A stretch of 64,000 nt of DNA from Euglena gracilis (lineage: Eukaryota; Euglenida; Euglenophyceae; Euglenales). The notes below the pieces were generated by a model. The model saw only the letters and a list, made by a program, of their open reading frames with translations. It was not told where the DNA came from and searched no databases. Location: the NCBI GenBank assembly GCA_039621445.1, contig CP154957.1, positions 15,802,947 to 15,866,946 of the forward strand, read 5' to 3'. The translations under genes and the position numbers were made by a program. Every line of letters begins with the position of its first letter. The stretch's first letter is position 1. Of this stretch, positions 1 through 9,745 are shown one piece after another.

Positions 1-24
1 GAAACACCTGACACTGCAGCCAGG

Positions 25-570
25 GTGGAGGATGAACCTCCCCCAACGGCGGCGCCACCGCCAGTGTCGGAAGCGACACGGACGGAAGGCGAACAGACAG
101 CAATGGCAGTGGAGACCACACCCACCGTGCCAGTACGGGATGAACCTGTACCAGCACCAGCAGTGCCACCAGAGGCACGGGATGAACCCGCACCTCAGGG
201 CACAGCCACAATCACAGCACAGAAGCGTCGAGGCACACGGACTCCGGCGCCTGAAAAACAGGCCGAGCGGACGTCCATTCCCCCACCACAGGCTCAACCA
301 GCGCGAAGTGCGCCGGCCACGCCTGCACCCACACCATCCCCCCCGGCTACCCCTGGGAAACCCACGGGTGCCGCGAAGGAACGTGTAGGGCGACCCTCAG
401 CTCGGGAAACCCCAGCTGAAGGTCAACGACGCTCAGTGTCGGGGAAAAGACCCCCGTCCCAAGTGTCACCACGCACCTGGGCAAGCAAGCGCGACGCCGA
501 ACGGCGACCATCGGACACTCCGGAAACCGGAAGCCCGAAGTCCCCGGCCAAATTCAAAGCCGGGCGCCGG
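25..570 (+). CDS. Pro/Ala/Thr-rich low-complexity leader, possibly the N-terminus of the following gene
   Basis: The frame starting at 25 stays open to 774 and encodes a Pro-, Ala-, Thr- and Glu-rich disordered sequence with no hydrophobic core. After about residue 180 it becomes Trp/Cys-rich and stops looking like protein. From about 540 the neighbouring +1 frame carries a sensible Gly/Ser/Gln-rich sequence that runs without a stop into the protein ending at 2002. The simplest reading is one gene with a frameshift, or a very short intron, between about 390 and 590. The start lies near or beyond the window edge, so the first Met may not be the real start. Pro-rich leaders of this kind occur in Gag-like proteins and in disordered nuclear proteins; I cannot tell which this is. 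No known domain was recognised. Confidence 0.45.
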
Positions 571-2002
571 ACTTTGCAAGCCCACACCAAAATCTGGTTA
601 CCAGCCCCCACCGAAAGGCGGTGGTGGTGCTGGCGGCCAGGGTGCTGCATCCTCTTCTCGGGGATCAACCTCGGGACAAGGATTCACGCATGTCACGTCA
701 TCCGGCTATGGGAAAACCTCACAGCCGAAACCTCAGTCAAAGCGGCAGGGAAAATTCCGTGCCTCCGCGGCTGAGACACCTTCGGAAGGTGAAGTTATCA
801 TCGACTGGAACGCGATCACTCAGGATCATCCTGAGATTCATCACCTGAAAAACAGGTACATGATGATCGACCACAAATTGAGGATAAATCAACGTGTCGA
901 TCGATGGATTGCGCCACTGTTCTGTCAGGGCCGAAAATGGTCCTTTGATCAGAACGTCACCTGGAATAATTACAATTCCAGATCCCCCCGTGTTTTGGCC
1001 CAATACTTCGGCGAGGAATTCCTCGTCGAAAGAACGACGGAAGACCGTTTTGTGTGGCTTTGCACTGTCTGCAACAAGATGTACAACAGTGCACCTGACT
1101 TGGGATTACCCCTCGTCCACGTGTGCAATCCTGTGGATCGGAAATCGTTCCACAAGGATGTACACGTCCCCAACTTTGCCGCCTTGGTATGTGCCAAGTG
1201 CGTGGAAAGTTGGACCCACAAGCACAATTTTGACTACACGGAGCGAGATGGTACGAATGTACCACTGCTCTGCGTCAACTGCCTTCGAGGTAGCTTCTGG
1301 CAAACTGCGGAAGGCGCAGTTCGCACAATCGTGCCAAGCGGCCAGACACCACTGGAGGAATACTCCACCTTGCACAAAAAGTACAACGAACTGTCCAAGT
1401 ACTCCAACCTCAAGCTTGACGACTACCTCCACACCGGAATGGCCCGTGGGTGGCAGATCGACAGTGGGGCGATACGCCTCGCTGCTGAGGAGGCAGGGGT
1501 GAGATTACCTTACCTCTTGGAGACAGCGGACTGGGAAAAGGTACTTTTCGGTCTGTTCAAAACCCAGGACCAAAACGGTCGCTGGTGCCTGCCACAATGG
1601 CCACCCGAAAACCACGGGATTACCTGGAAAGACTGGCTTGGGGCCGTATTACGACCCCATACTGTCCGCGCGGAATGTGCGCACAACATGCCAATTGACT
1701 TCCACCCGGGGAATGCCCCGCAGGTGTCAGCCAATCACCCACGGATGAACTACTTAATCTGGCCAGCCACTCTGCCCAGGAAATTCTGGGAGAAGCAGCA
1801 GTTGTTCCTCACGGAAAGAGCGAGTGTAACCAAGCAGACAGTCCCCGAAGGATGGGTTCGGGACAGGGTGTCACCTGACTTCGACTACGAATCGCCAGAA
1901 ACCTGGCTCGTAGACAGGCCACCACCACAACAATTACAGATGGTCCTGGTGAAAGATCCCCTGGACTCCCGCCATGATTATTGGCGGTTGGAAAGGATAT
2001 AA
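389..2002 (+). CDS. Orphan protein with four Cys/His metal-binding pairs
   Basis: This is the longest non-repetitive open frame in the window. It is stop-free from 389 to 2002 (538 codons); an internal Met at 860 gives 380 residues. Counting from that Met, the metal-site candidates are C68-x2-C71, H87-x-C89, C111-x2-C114 and C138-x2-C141. Their spacing would suit a cross-brace or double zinc ribbon, but I do not recognise the family. The region before 860 is Gly/Ser/Gln-rich and ends in an acidic segment, IIDWNAITQDHPEIHHLKN. The C-terminal part (residues 175-380) is globular in composition, with many Trp and Pro residues (WPPENHGITWKDW, LIWPATLPRKFWEK). The even amino-acid use and lack of internal stops set it apart from the wrecked elements elsewhere. 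It may be a host gene or the gag-like protein of an unknown element. No function is assigned. Confidence 0.6.
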   Translation, partial: GDPQLGKPQLKVNDAQCRGKDPRPKCHHAPGQASATPNGDHRTLRKPEARSPRPNSKPGAGLCKPTPKSGYQPPPKGGGGAGGQGAASSSRGSTSGQGFTHVTSSGYGKTSQPKPQSKRQGKFRASAAETPSEGEVIIDWNAITQDHPEIHHLKNRYMMIDHKLRINQRVDRWIAPLFCQGRKWSFDQNVTWNNYNSRSPRVLAQYFGEEFLVERTTEDRFVWLCTVCNKMYNSAPDLGLPLVHVCNPVDRKSFHKDVHVPNFAALVCAKCVESWTHKHNFDYTERDGTNVPLLCVNCLRGSFWQTAEGAVRTIVPSGQTPLEEYSTLHKKYNELSKYSNLKLDDYLHTGMARGWQIDSGAIRLAAEEAGVRLPYLLETADWEKVLFGLFKTQDQNGRWCLPQWPPENHGITWKDWLGAVLRPHTVRAECAHNMPIDFHPGNAPQVSANHPRMNYLIWPATLPRKFWEKQQLFLTERASVTKQTVPEGWVRDRVSPDFDYESPETWLVDRPPPQQLQMVLVKDPLDSRHDYWRLERI

Positions 2003-2680
2003 TGCCGAAACGGCATTACCAGACCCCATGTAAGGTAATCGCCTTCATGGAGCCTGGACACCCCTGGAAGAGTATACACTGATATCGGAAACCGCTAAGC
2101 AGCCTTGGGATGAACCCAGGTCTGTCACGAGCTCTGGATGGAAGCATCCATGAGCCCCCCCCCCCCAACTTTGGCCGTGCGGACGAAAACCGTCCGCAGG
2201 AGGTAAGCGCCACCTATCACGTCGTGAAGGAGCTGCTGCTGTGAAGACCTTGGTAGCCGGGAAACCTGGCAAGCCGCTAAGTGACACACATCACACAACG
2301 TGCACGCCGTAATAATAGGCTAACTTGTCACTTTTCGGCCCTAAGGCCCCTTAAGGCTGCCAGACAGCGAAAATTCTGTTCTGGCCTAAGCCAGCCCCCC
2401 TCTCCTCCCTACTTTCTCCCCACCCCCGCAAAACTGTCGCCGGCAGTCAGTTCTGTAAGTAGGCTTTTGTTTCCTAGTGCGGATATGACCGCCTGGGAGC
2501 CCTATTTGGATATGACCAGGATAGGAGCCTGCCCACTCCTTCCACACCTCTCCCTTCGGGTTTTCAGCGAATACGCTTAACCAACCCCGCGTGCCTGTGG
2601 CACACCCAAAGTGGGTGGATGGGATACTTTAACAGGAAACCTGCCAACCCCGTTTCCCACAGTGGGCTATTTCACACCCC
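2003..2680. other. Non-coding stretch downstream of the orphan gene
   Basis: No protein-like frame is visible. A run of ten C lies near 2155 and a pyrimidine-rich block near 2390-2430. The stretch has several short GGC/GCC symmetries such as CCGAAACGGC near 2006. No polyadenylation signal or tandem repeat was recognised. Confidence 0.4.
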
Positions 2681-2682
2681 AC

Positions 2683-3111
2683 CTAAGCCGAAACGGCTAA
2701 TAGGTAACCGCGAAACGCGGCTAACCTTTTGCGCGTTTTTCGGCTTTGGGTGGATGCCACTGTGCGGAAAGGAGAGACACCAAATGGAGTAGAAGTGAAC
2801 CCCACCAGGAAGGCGTCAGATATCCTGACTGGACCTGGGAATCCCTGGTCCATGAAGGAAATCGGGCGTAGCCCTGGGAGGGGGATGTGTACCAGGCACG
2901 TCCCAGCTCTGTAGGATATCTGCAGAGTGGGTTCTGTGACGATCGCACCACTGTGGAAACCACAGTTGGTAAGATCGTGGCAGACCCTTCTGGGATCTGC
3001 CCCTGGACACGTCAGCACTTTTCTCTCCTTCCCCCACAGGTGGTATTCTTTACTTTCAAGCTTCACAAGTTGCACCATTGGTTTTGTCTGAGTCAAAAAC
3101 CCTCGAAACAA
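2683..3111 (-). pseudogene. Retroelement polyprotein fragment, possibly RNase H region
   Basis: The minus-strand translation contains LVHIPLPGLRPISFMDQ at about 2835-2890. A near copy, LVHITLPGLCPISLLDQ, is encoded on the minus strand at about 8830-8885, just upstream of an RNase H-like segment. The nucleotide match covers about 60 bp. Downstream in this copy come ISDAFLVGFTSTPFGV and ASTQSRK, which could be the start of an RNase H fold, although the second acidic position is not evident. The open frame is 142 codons, and no reverse transcriptase was found upstream on the same strand. I infer a decayed retroelement fragment; the family is uncertain. Confidence 0.35.
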
Positions 3112-4380
3112 CTGAACTTGACTTCAGAGGAAACTTCTGAAGTCTTTGTCTTGTGCTTTGCCTCTTGGTGAATTGGGAAGAAAACGAGAAAACCACTTTT
3201 TGTCACTCCAAAGACTTTTCCCTACCATAAGTAGGTTGCGCACCAAGGCGAAAGCGAAAGGCTTTTTCAGAAAGTCCCAAAAAGGGGAAAAGGGAAAGCT
3301 TTGGACGTACACTATAACTCACATATCAACAGATTTTCACTGAAAACTGAACCAAATGATGATGATGCCACTGAGGGGCTCAAAAATGAACTTTCCTCAG
3401 GGGTGTCTTTTCCTCCTGGGTTAGTCCACCTTTGTTCCCACTTGGACTGAGAATTAAAAATTGTTTCCTGAGCCCTTAGATGGGTGGCCACAGGGGTGTT
3501 TATTCCTTGCCTGTGACTAGCCCTACGCTCGGAACCCTTCTTTGTGCGCTTTCCAAAAAACTTTTTGGTTACGAGTGGTCCATTAGAGGTCTCTCTCCAA
3601 CCTCTGCATTGGGCAAAAACCCCGATAAAACGGGCCACAGGACTGCTGGGCTGCCACACTCGAAAACAACAATGAAACTAGACAGAAAACCCCCAAAAAA
3701 CTGTGCCGATTCTCCAACACATGTCCCTGTCATGGGGTAAAGATTCTCTCTAGAAAAACTGTCCCGTGATAAAAGGGACCAGCAAAAATACAAACCAAAT
3801 TTCCACCTGAGATGACTGATTTGTCCCCGTCAGGGATGGTGACACATGTCAACGCCGTGCCCCACCCCAATGACATTTGGGACAACCAAAAACTGAAAAC
3901 TCTGAAACTGAAAACCATTGATCTGGCTGCCTGAACACTAGGTAAAAATTCCCAAGCATCGTGGCTGGGCGTCTCCACTTAAGTGGAAAGCAACTGGGAA
4001 AAAAATGTACCCCAGAAACCAGACTAAAAAAATGTTTGACTTGGAATCCAAACTCTGCAAACGGACAATCCAGATTTTGTTTCCGTCCTGATTGCACATC
4101 TGCCTCAAACGCCATATCACCGTGAAAAACATATCACAAAACAATCACAAAACAGCCCACAGAGACATACTCGACACTGTGAAGTGCTGTGCTGTGCCAG
4201 TCAGTTGTCAGACCTGTGCTGGAAAAAAAAGGAAAAAATCACCACCGCAACTGATGCGGTGGGAACCACCCCCAGCTGTTCCATGGATTTTAATGCCAGT
4301 CCCAACCCCACCAATCTTGAAACCAACTTGGTGTGAAAAATTGAAAGTCGTTCCAGCTGTTTTTGGTTGTCCTCCAGTTT
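3112..4380. other. Unassigned intergenic stretch
   Basis: Short frames occur on both strands but none reads like a conserved protein. The 3290-3320 end (GGACGTACACTATA) resembles 9190-9212 (GGACGTGCACTATTA). Both lie a few hundred bases beyond the shared LVHI..LPGL segment, so this may be the outer part of a duplicated element. Nothing else was recognised. Confidence 0.3.
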
Positions 4381-4388
4381 TTTTTTTC

Positions 4389-4855
4389 TTATTTAAATTT
4401 TCTTGGCTGTGCGGCAAAATCTGAGGAAGACTTTTCAGAAGACACTGATGACGGCTTCATTTTTGTGACATGTCTAGAATTCAGGTTCACAGACACAAAA
4501 TTTTCTGGACTTGGAAACTTTGCTTCACTGGGCTGCAACTTTTCAGTGATTTGCAACTGCAACATTTTCATTTGTTCCACCAATCGTCCTATTTTTGCCT
4601 CTGCCATCCTCAAGGCACAATTCACATCGGACAGCCTTTTTGACAGAGCCTTGTCTCTCTCAAACAGGGACTCGTAATATTCCGTAAAACGGTTTTCAAG
4701 AGCGCTGCACCAACCTTCGAAGGTGTGATTGATATCTGCCACTTGTTTTTCAAATCTCCGACGCCATTTGACAGGTGCAAGTTGTCCTCAAGATGACTGG
4801 GCTCGCGCTCTTCAGAATCTTCACTATCAGAGTCAAAATAGAGAGAAAAAACCAT
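4389..4855 (-). pseudogene. Acidic plus coiled-coil protein fragment with a frameshift (Gag-like)
   Basis: On the minus strand, 4855 to about 4765 encodes an acidic serine-rich start (DSDSEDSEEREPSHLED). From about 4770 to 4389 the neighbouring frame encodes a basic patch (KWRRRFEKQ) and then about 70 residues of heptad-like sequence, including ALSKRLSDVNCALRMAEAKI and EQMKMLQLQITEKL. This is typical of a coiled coil. The two frames overlap around 4765-4775, so one frameshift separates them. Acidic tail, basic patch and coiled coil together resemble retroelement Gag or capsid-associated proteins, but no zinc knuckle is seen and a host gene exon is possible. The frame ends in a Ser/Lys-rich tail. 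Confidence 0.5.
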
Positions 4856-4859
4856 CCGT

Positions 4860-5640
4860 TTCCATTTCCCTTTTCAGAGCTGAGGGTTCACCACCTTCAA
4901 GATTGGAACAGATTACGCTTACAGAACCAGCAGAATTTCCCACTCCGCTAACCATGTTCGGGGGTTATGGTTTGTCATCAACCGAATCCAAAAATTCTTC
5001 ACTGATTCTTCACTGGCAGAGTCAGTGAAGCAACCTCTGCGTACCATGTTGGGGGTTATGGAAGACCCTCGCCCGGGAGGGGGGCTGCTTTCGCTGGGGC
5101 CAAAAAATCCTTTTTCTGGCCCTGTTGGGCTCAGGCCAGGACCTTTGACAAGTTGGACCCCGATTTCAAATTAATCAACAAGCGGTAAAGGGGGTGCGGT
5201 GTGCCCCCCCGACCCAGGTCCCCCTGTCTCTCCGCGTAGGATCGTTTTTAGCCTCCATTGTTTTCCCTTTTCAAACAATTGGATCAAAAGGTGAGCAAAG
5301 ACAAAAAACCAACCCACCTACTTAGGTGACCAAATTAGCAGCACAACTTAAACCTTGCTTAGAGGATGGGCAAGTACCTTGAGTTCACCTGCTGTTTGTG
5401 GGTAGGAGATCAAGTTGGAAAGCAATGCCTTGGTTTCTTTTCATATTCCAATTCGTCTTCAAATCTTTCATTTCTCAAAGGACTTTTGTGCTTCTTTGCT
5501 TCTCAAATGGCTTTCAATCTGGAATTTGCTGGGGTTCCAAATCCTCTCGCGTGGCGGTTGACTTGCTTTGGTTGTTCCTACTGGGGGTTTGGGGGCATTT
5601 TCTGGGATTTTTGTTGGCTGCCGACGCCAGCGGCAGCCGA
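4860..5640. other. Unassigned stretch before the reverse-transcriptase relic
   Basis: No supported gene. A 20-base direct repeat (accatgttcgggggttatgg, 4951 and, with one base missing, 5043) flanks an imperfect duplication of TTCTTCACTG. The open frame from 5398 is hydrophobic and cysteine-rich at first and only becomes protein-like at its end, where it joins the reverse-transcriptase relic. Confidence 0.3.
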
Positions 5641-6583
5641 AACACCTCACCCCCCTTGGAGACGCCAAACTCAAGAAAAAGGCCTCGGACGAGATCGGTC
5701 GCAACTAAAGAAGAAGAAGTTGTGAAAGAAGAATTTGTCTCCATGCTTGAACATGTGGTGGGCAGAGGGGCTGTCTCCAAAGCGTGACTCCAACCCGCTT
5801 ACATCTGATGGAGTGCAAGACGCTAACAACCCTGTGACCAGAGAACGCCTGAGGCAACTCCATCCACATGAAGCCCCAGGTCTAGGTGCTCCAAATCTGT
5901 GGCGTTCACTCCCAGCTGCCACTTCGGAGGAAGACATCCGTGAACAGAGGGCCATCATAAGGATGGAAGTTTTTAGCTTTGGCCCAGAACCGTCCCCTGG
6001 ACCATTTGGTTTGAGGTCTAACCACCTCCGATGCCTTCTGGGACACGATGCAGGCTGCCACGCAGATGACGTGCTGGATCAGTTGGCAACCTTTTGTTAC
6101 CGTACCATTGATCAAGGCCTACCCAAAGGACAGCCTTCAAGCATGGTAGCTGCACGAATGACAGCTCTGCGGTAAGTGAAAGCAAGTCACCGTGTGGACG
6201 ACTTTGAGAATCAGTGCCAACCAAGGCCGGACGAGGAGTTAACCGGGCCAATAGCGGCTTGGGAATGTCCGCGACGCTTGGTAGGAAAAGTGCTCACTAG
6301 ACAGGAAGTGGTAAAGAAAATTCAATGCAACAGTCCAACCGCCCAGTTTGGTGTTGGCCACTCTGACCCGTGTGCCATTGTCGCAATTAGGCTTCGGCAG
6401 CTCGTTGGTTGCCTCCATCAAAAGGGTGCTAAAGACTGGGATGTACCGCAGCTGCACTTTGCTGACACCTTCAACTGCTTGCTACGCGAAAGTATGCCGG
6501 AGGCCATCCGAGAACAGTACGCAGGACGTTGCTGTCTGCCAAATATGTCACTAACCACCATGGCCCCCCTGGTGCCACGGTGA
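5640..6583 (+). pseudogene. Degenerate LINE-type reverse transcriptase, N-terminal part
   Basis: The reading order matches the pre-RT and fingers regions of non-LTR retrotransposons of the SAPGPSGLR..HL type. A basic linker (SRKRPRTRSV) and VVGRGAVSKA lie in one frame to 5784. LTSDGVQDANNPVTRERLRQ follows in the next frame, then EPSPGPFGLRSNHLR at about 5985-6030, MVAARMTALR at 6144-6172, RRLVGKVLTRQE at about 6270-6305 and QFGVG at about 6345-6360. In intact relatives these correspond to the pre-RT block, RT motif 1, the (A)RL-ALxK motif, and the LVGKV and Q-GVG motifs. Damage seen: a frameshift at about 5760-5800, an in-frame TAA at 6173-6175, and loss of recognisable sequence before the YxDD box. 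No endonuclease or zinc finger is visible. It is a dead fragment. Confidence 0.8.
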
Positions 6584-6842
6584 CCACACGAGAAAGTGGG
6601 CTTTTGCTCATTTTCAAAGCGGATGTGTTTTGCGGCGTACTCCCTCTAACCACTCCCATCCCTACAACGATGTTACGTTGTGTTGTAAATAGCTCACACC
6701 TAACTCGAACGTCGTACGACACGCCTTCTTACAGCCCTTTGTAATTGTTGCACATAGAACGCCCAAGTGAGTCCCCCCGGGATGACGTGGAATGTACATT
6801 TCTGACCCGCCGGACCACCATGTACATAAACGATGCACGCCG
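6584..6842. other. Region after the reverse-transcriptase relic, no gene
   Basis: The reverse-transcriptase homology ends at about 6583. The following bases keep only weak protein character, with no catalytic box, and run into an AT microsatellite. Confidence 0.35.
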
Positions 6843-7110
6843 GTTATATACATATATATGTATATATACATATATATACATGTATATACATATATACATG
6901 TATATAGATATATATACATATATATACATATATATGTATATATATACATACATATACATTGTATATATATTATGTATATTATATATATGTATATGTATGA
7001 CATACATATATATATATATAATATATATAATATATAATATAATATAATATATAATATATATAACATATATAACATGTATAATATATATAATACATACATG
7101 TATTATATAT
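6843..7110. repeat. TA/TACATA microsatellite
   Basis: About 270 bp of alternating TATATACATA, later (TATAATA)n. The run is interrupted at 7111 by an inverted-repeat element and TA repeats resume at 7633. Confidence 0.95.
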
Positions 7111-7632
7111 GGTAAGACTAACTCACTGCCCCCCCCCCTGGGGGAGGGCCCAGTAGTTCTACCTACCGGGGACTTCGGCCTCCCAGATATAACTACTGGG
7201 ACCCCCCTGTGTTTTCCCTAGGGAAACCCACCCACTGTCGGATTTTTTTTTTCGCCGGAGGGGTCATTATGGGGTTATTTTCAGGATTAGGGTTAGGGTT
7301 AGGGGTGGATTCGGGTTAGGGTTCGGGTGAAGGGTTAGGGATGGGGTAAATTGGGCAGTTGGACGAGATTCCGGCCGAATCTTGTACGAATTTCCGGTCA
7401 AATCTTTTTTTATGTGAATTTCAACCCGATTTCGGCACACCTGTTTTCCCAAATCGTAACCCTTACCCTACTCCTTATTTTAACCACGATCCGGACCCCG
7501 TATTAAACGGAAATAGGGCGCGCCGGGGCACGAAAATAAAAAAACCGGGTTGGTGAAAGAAGTGGGACCCCCGCCCCCAGGTTAAACTACTGGGCCCTCC
7601 CCCCCCGGGGGGACCAGTGAATTAGTCATGCC
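7111..7632. mobile_element. 522-bp inverted-repeat element with telomere-like core, inserted in a TA microsatellite
   Basis: The left end GGTAAGACTAACTCACTG and the inverted right end GGCATGACTAATTCACTG match at 15 of 18 positions. Both are followed by a C-run or G-run and then GAGGGCCCAGTAGTT, so the inverted repeats extend to about 50 bp. The flanks are TATATAT on both sides, so a TA-type target duplication is possible but cannot be resolved in the microsatellite. The interior (7270-7345) contains degenerate TTAGGG repeats. No transposase is encoded. It is a miniature inverted-repeat element in form; the superfamily is unresolved. Confidence 0.75.
7285..7345 (+). repeat. Degenerate TTAGGG-like telomeric repeats inside the inverted-repeat element
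   Basis: Three consecutive TTAGGG-type units (attagggttagggttaggg) are followed by variants such as TTCGGGTTAGGG and AAGGGTTAGGG. The block is short and interstitial, so it is not a chromosome end. CCCTAACCCT-like words recur at 44,970-45,010. Confidence 0.7.
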
Positions 7633-7639
<7 letters not shown>

Positions 7640-7665
<26 letters not shown>

Positions 7666-7766
7666 ATGAGAGAGGGAGAGAGAGTGAGAGAGATAGAGAT
7701 GAGAGAGATGAGAGATAGAGAGAGAGAGAGAGGAGAAGAGAGAGAGAGAGGAGATAGAGAGAGAAT

Positions 7767-7804
<38 letters not shown>

Positions 7805-7826
7805 GAGAAGCGAGAGAGAGAGAGAA

Positions 7827-7872
<46 letters not shown>

Positions 7873-8132
7873 GAGAATAGAGAGAGAGAGAGGAGAGAGA
7901 GAGAGTAGATAGAGATAGAGAGATATATATAGGAGATATAGAGAGAATAGAGATATAGATATATATATATTATAAGAGAGAGAGAGAAGAGAGAGAGATC
8001 TAGAGATAGAGATATACAGATATAGACAGATATATAGAGATATATATCTATATATGTATATATATATATATAGTATCTTGTATATTATATATATCTGTAT
8101 ATATATATATGTATATCTCTCTCTGTTATATC

Positions 8133-8175
<43 letters not shown>

Positions 8176-8207
8176 TGTATATTATATCTATATACATATA
8201 TATATGC
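7640..8207. repeat. GA microsatellite flanked by TA microsatellite
   Basis: (GA)n with interspersed GATA and GAGG words runs from about 7650 to 8000 and grades into (TATA)n with CTCTCT blocks to about 8207. This is simple sequence without coding potential. Confidence 0.95.
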
Positions 8208-8446
8208 ATGTATATGGATATTCCACAACTTAGCGATCAGTGATCGTAGGATACGCGCAGCAGGGGAAGACATGGGGATGGAAAACACACCCGCCGTTGT
8301 CCGTGGAGGATCCAGATGTGGCGGCAGCGGTGGAAGGATTGGCAGATGGAAGAGAATCTGTCTTGGACGGATTGGTTTGGGAGTGACAGGTGGGGAGAGA
8401 GGTGCCATCGGGAGATTGGGTGGCCTTGTTGGATGGATGAAGGACA

Positions 8447-8860
8447 TCAGAGGAGATGGGAAGTGAGTCTGGTATGAATAATGAAGTTTAGTAAGCGGCA
8501 GAGGCCTTTACACAGGGGTTTGCTGGAGAGGGCGGGGTTAAAGTATGAAAGGAGGTGGAGGGCAGAGATTTTGTCACCAACAATGGTGCAGGGGTAGAGA
8601 CCAGTGTTATGTGCTAAGTGGACGCCCTGTTCGAGGGCAAGTGACCCGGTACGTTGGTGGGAGATGGATCGGCGAGGGATACACTGGATGCGGCAGCCGA
8701 CGGCAGGAGAAAAAAGGCCGAGTTGGCAGCCCTCGGCGGAGATGGCGGCGTCGACAAAGATGAGTGGGTTGAAGTAGGTTGGTTCTCTGATACTGCCTCT
8801 CTTAACCTGGGACTGTGCATGGCATCCCGACTGGCCTGGTCCAGAAGGGAAATCGGGCAC
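8447..8860 (-). pseudogene. RNase H-like fragment of a reverse-transcribing element
   Basis: The minus-strand translation reads as a compact domain. FVDAAISAEGCQLGLFSP supplies a first candidate Asp, GSLALEQGVHLA a Glu at the helix position, and CTIVGDKISALHLL a second Asp. This D-E-D spacing is that of RNase H domains in reverse-transcribing elements, where a fourth Asp sits in a later PAD-like motif. Here a TGA at 8447 follows THLL-type sequence, and the next frame continues with Ser/Thr/Pro-rich sequence to about 8225. A shared LVHI-LPGL-PIS block sits just upstream, partly in another frame. I infer a frameshifted, truncated RNase H domain; DIRS-like or another lineage cannot be decided by eye. 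Confidence 0.5.
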
Positions 8861-9194
8861 AGCCCTGGGAGGGTGATGTGTACCAGGCAGCCATTATGCC
8901 ATGGCACTCTGCACCAGATGCAAGCTGGCTACGGCCTACAATCTGGCTACGGCCTGGCTGTACATAATACTATGTTCAAGCTTAAGACAAAGAGAGAATA
9001 CCATGCTTCATTTTATTCTTTTTCTGACAAAGCTCGAAGTAGCGAAAGTTACTTTCATGTAAGGGACTGCGGTCCCCGGAATTCCCCTTGCCTTTGTGAC
9101 TTGCAATCAAAACGGAATAGGGAATAACTTCTAACTGTAGTTCCCCCTCGGGCTTTTCGGGGGGAAAGGGTAAACGGAAAAGCGAGGGCTGGAC

Positions 9195-9440
9195 GTGCAC
9201 TATTATACCCAAAACCACCATCTTTTTCAAAACATGCTCCACGACTTCAAAAATCATGCCAACTCAGTGGTGGATTGCTTCACCAGCCCAGGAAATTTAA
9301 CGTTTCAAAAATTCACTTCCCGGTGGCCTCACCACCTGGCCTTCATAGTGGATGCCATAAATTGCCCCCTTAAACGATTTGTCACACGTCTGGGTAAATC
9401 CATCCTGGGAAGTCGTTCCAAACTGGCTGCATCGGTCTGA
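9195..9440 (+). CDS. Short protein-like open frame, unknown
   Basis: The 81-codon frame has balanced composition (HDFKNHANSVVDCFTSPGNL, TSRWPHHLAFIVDAINCPLK) and reads like an exon or retroelement fragment rather than repeat translation. The first Met may not be a true start. It ends just before a 215-bp sequence that recurs 3.6 kb downstream. No family was recognised. Confidence 0.3.
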   Translation: MHYYTQNHHLFQNMLHDFKNHANSVVDCFTSPGNLTFQKFTSRWPHHLAFIVDAINCPLKRFVTRLGKSILGSRSKLAASV

Positions 9441-9527
9441 GGGAACACCCCCACACGATCTGTCTATTCATTTGCCGCTTTTGGGCTGGAGCATCGTGGT
9501 CGCCCCTATTAATAAAAATGAGGCTAT

Positions 9528-9745
9528 TGTTGGCGGCGGCCCCTGGGTGCGGCGCCGGGCGGGACCAAAAAAAGACCAACCGCAGAATATTCTGCTTTGC
9601 GGAAGTTCCTAATTTTTGGTTTTATCTGACCGCCTCTCTGTAGGTGGGTCCACGCCTGAACACTTCACCCCAGGAAATTGACAAGTCTTGCTGCATTGCT
9701 GGCAAACTGAAGGCGCCGGAAGGACTCAGAAAACTGAAGTGTTCA
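9528..9745. repeat. Direct repeat A, copy 1 (about 215 bp)
   Basis: The copy begins at GGCGGCGGCCCCTGGGTGCG and ends at GGACTCAGAAAACT. It matches 13,134-13,348 closely, including TCTGACCGCCTCTCTGTAGG and GGCAAACTGAAGGCGCCGG. The two copies bracket the methyltransferase relic at 9644-10,734, so they could be remnants of element termini, although no TG..CA ends were identified. Confidence 0.75.

Noticed and set aside
6662-7107. Long Tyr/Ile/Met/His frames over 6662-7107
   Set aside because: They are translations of the TA/TACATA microsatellite.
9640-9665. TCTCTGTAGGTGGGTCC as a splice acceptor for an exon starting at 9644
   Set aside because: The same sequence occurs at 13,236 in a non-coding context as part of direct repeat A, so it is not evidence of splicing.
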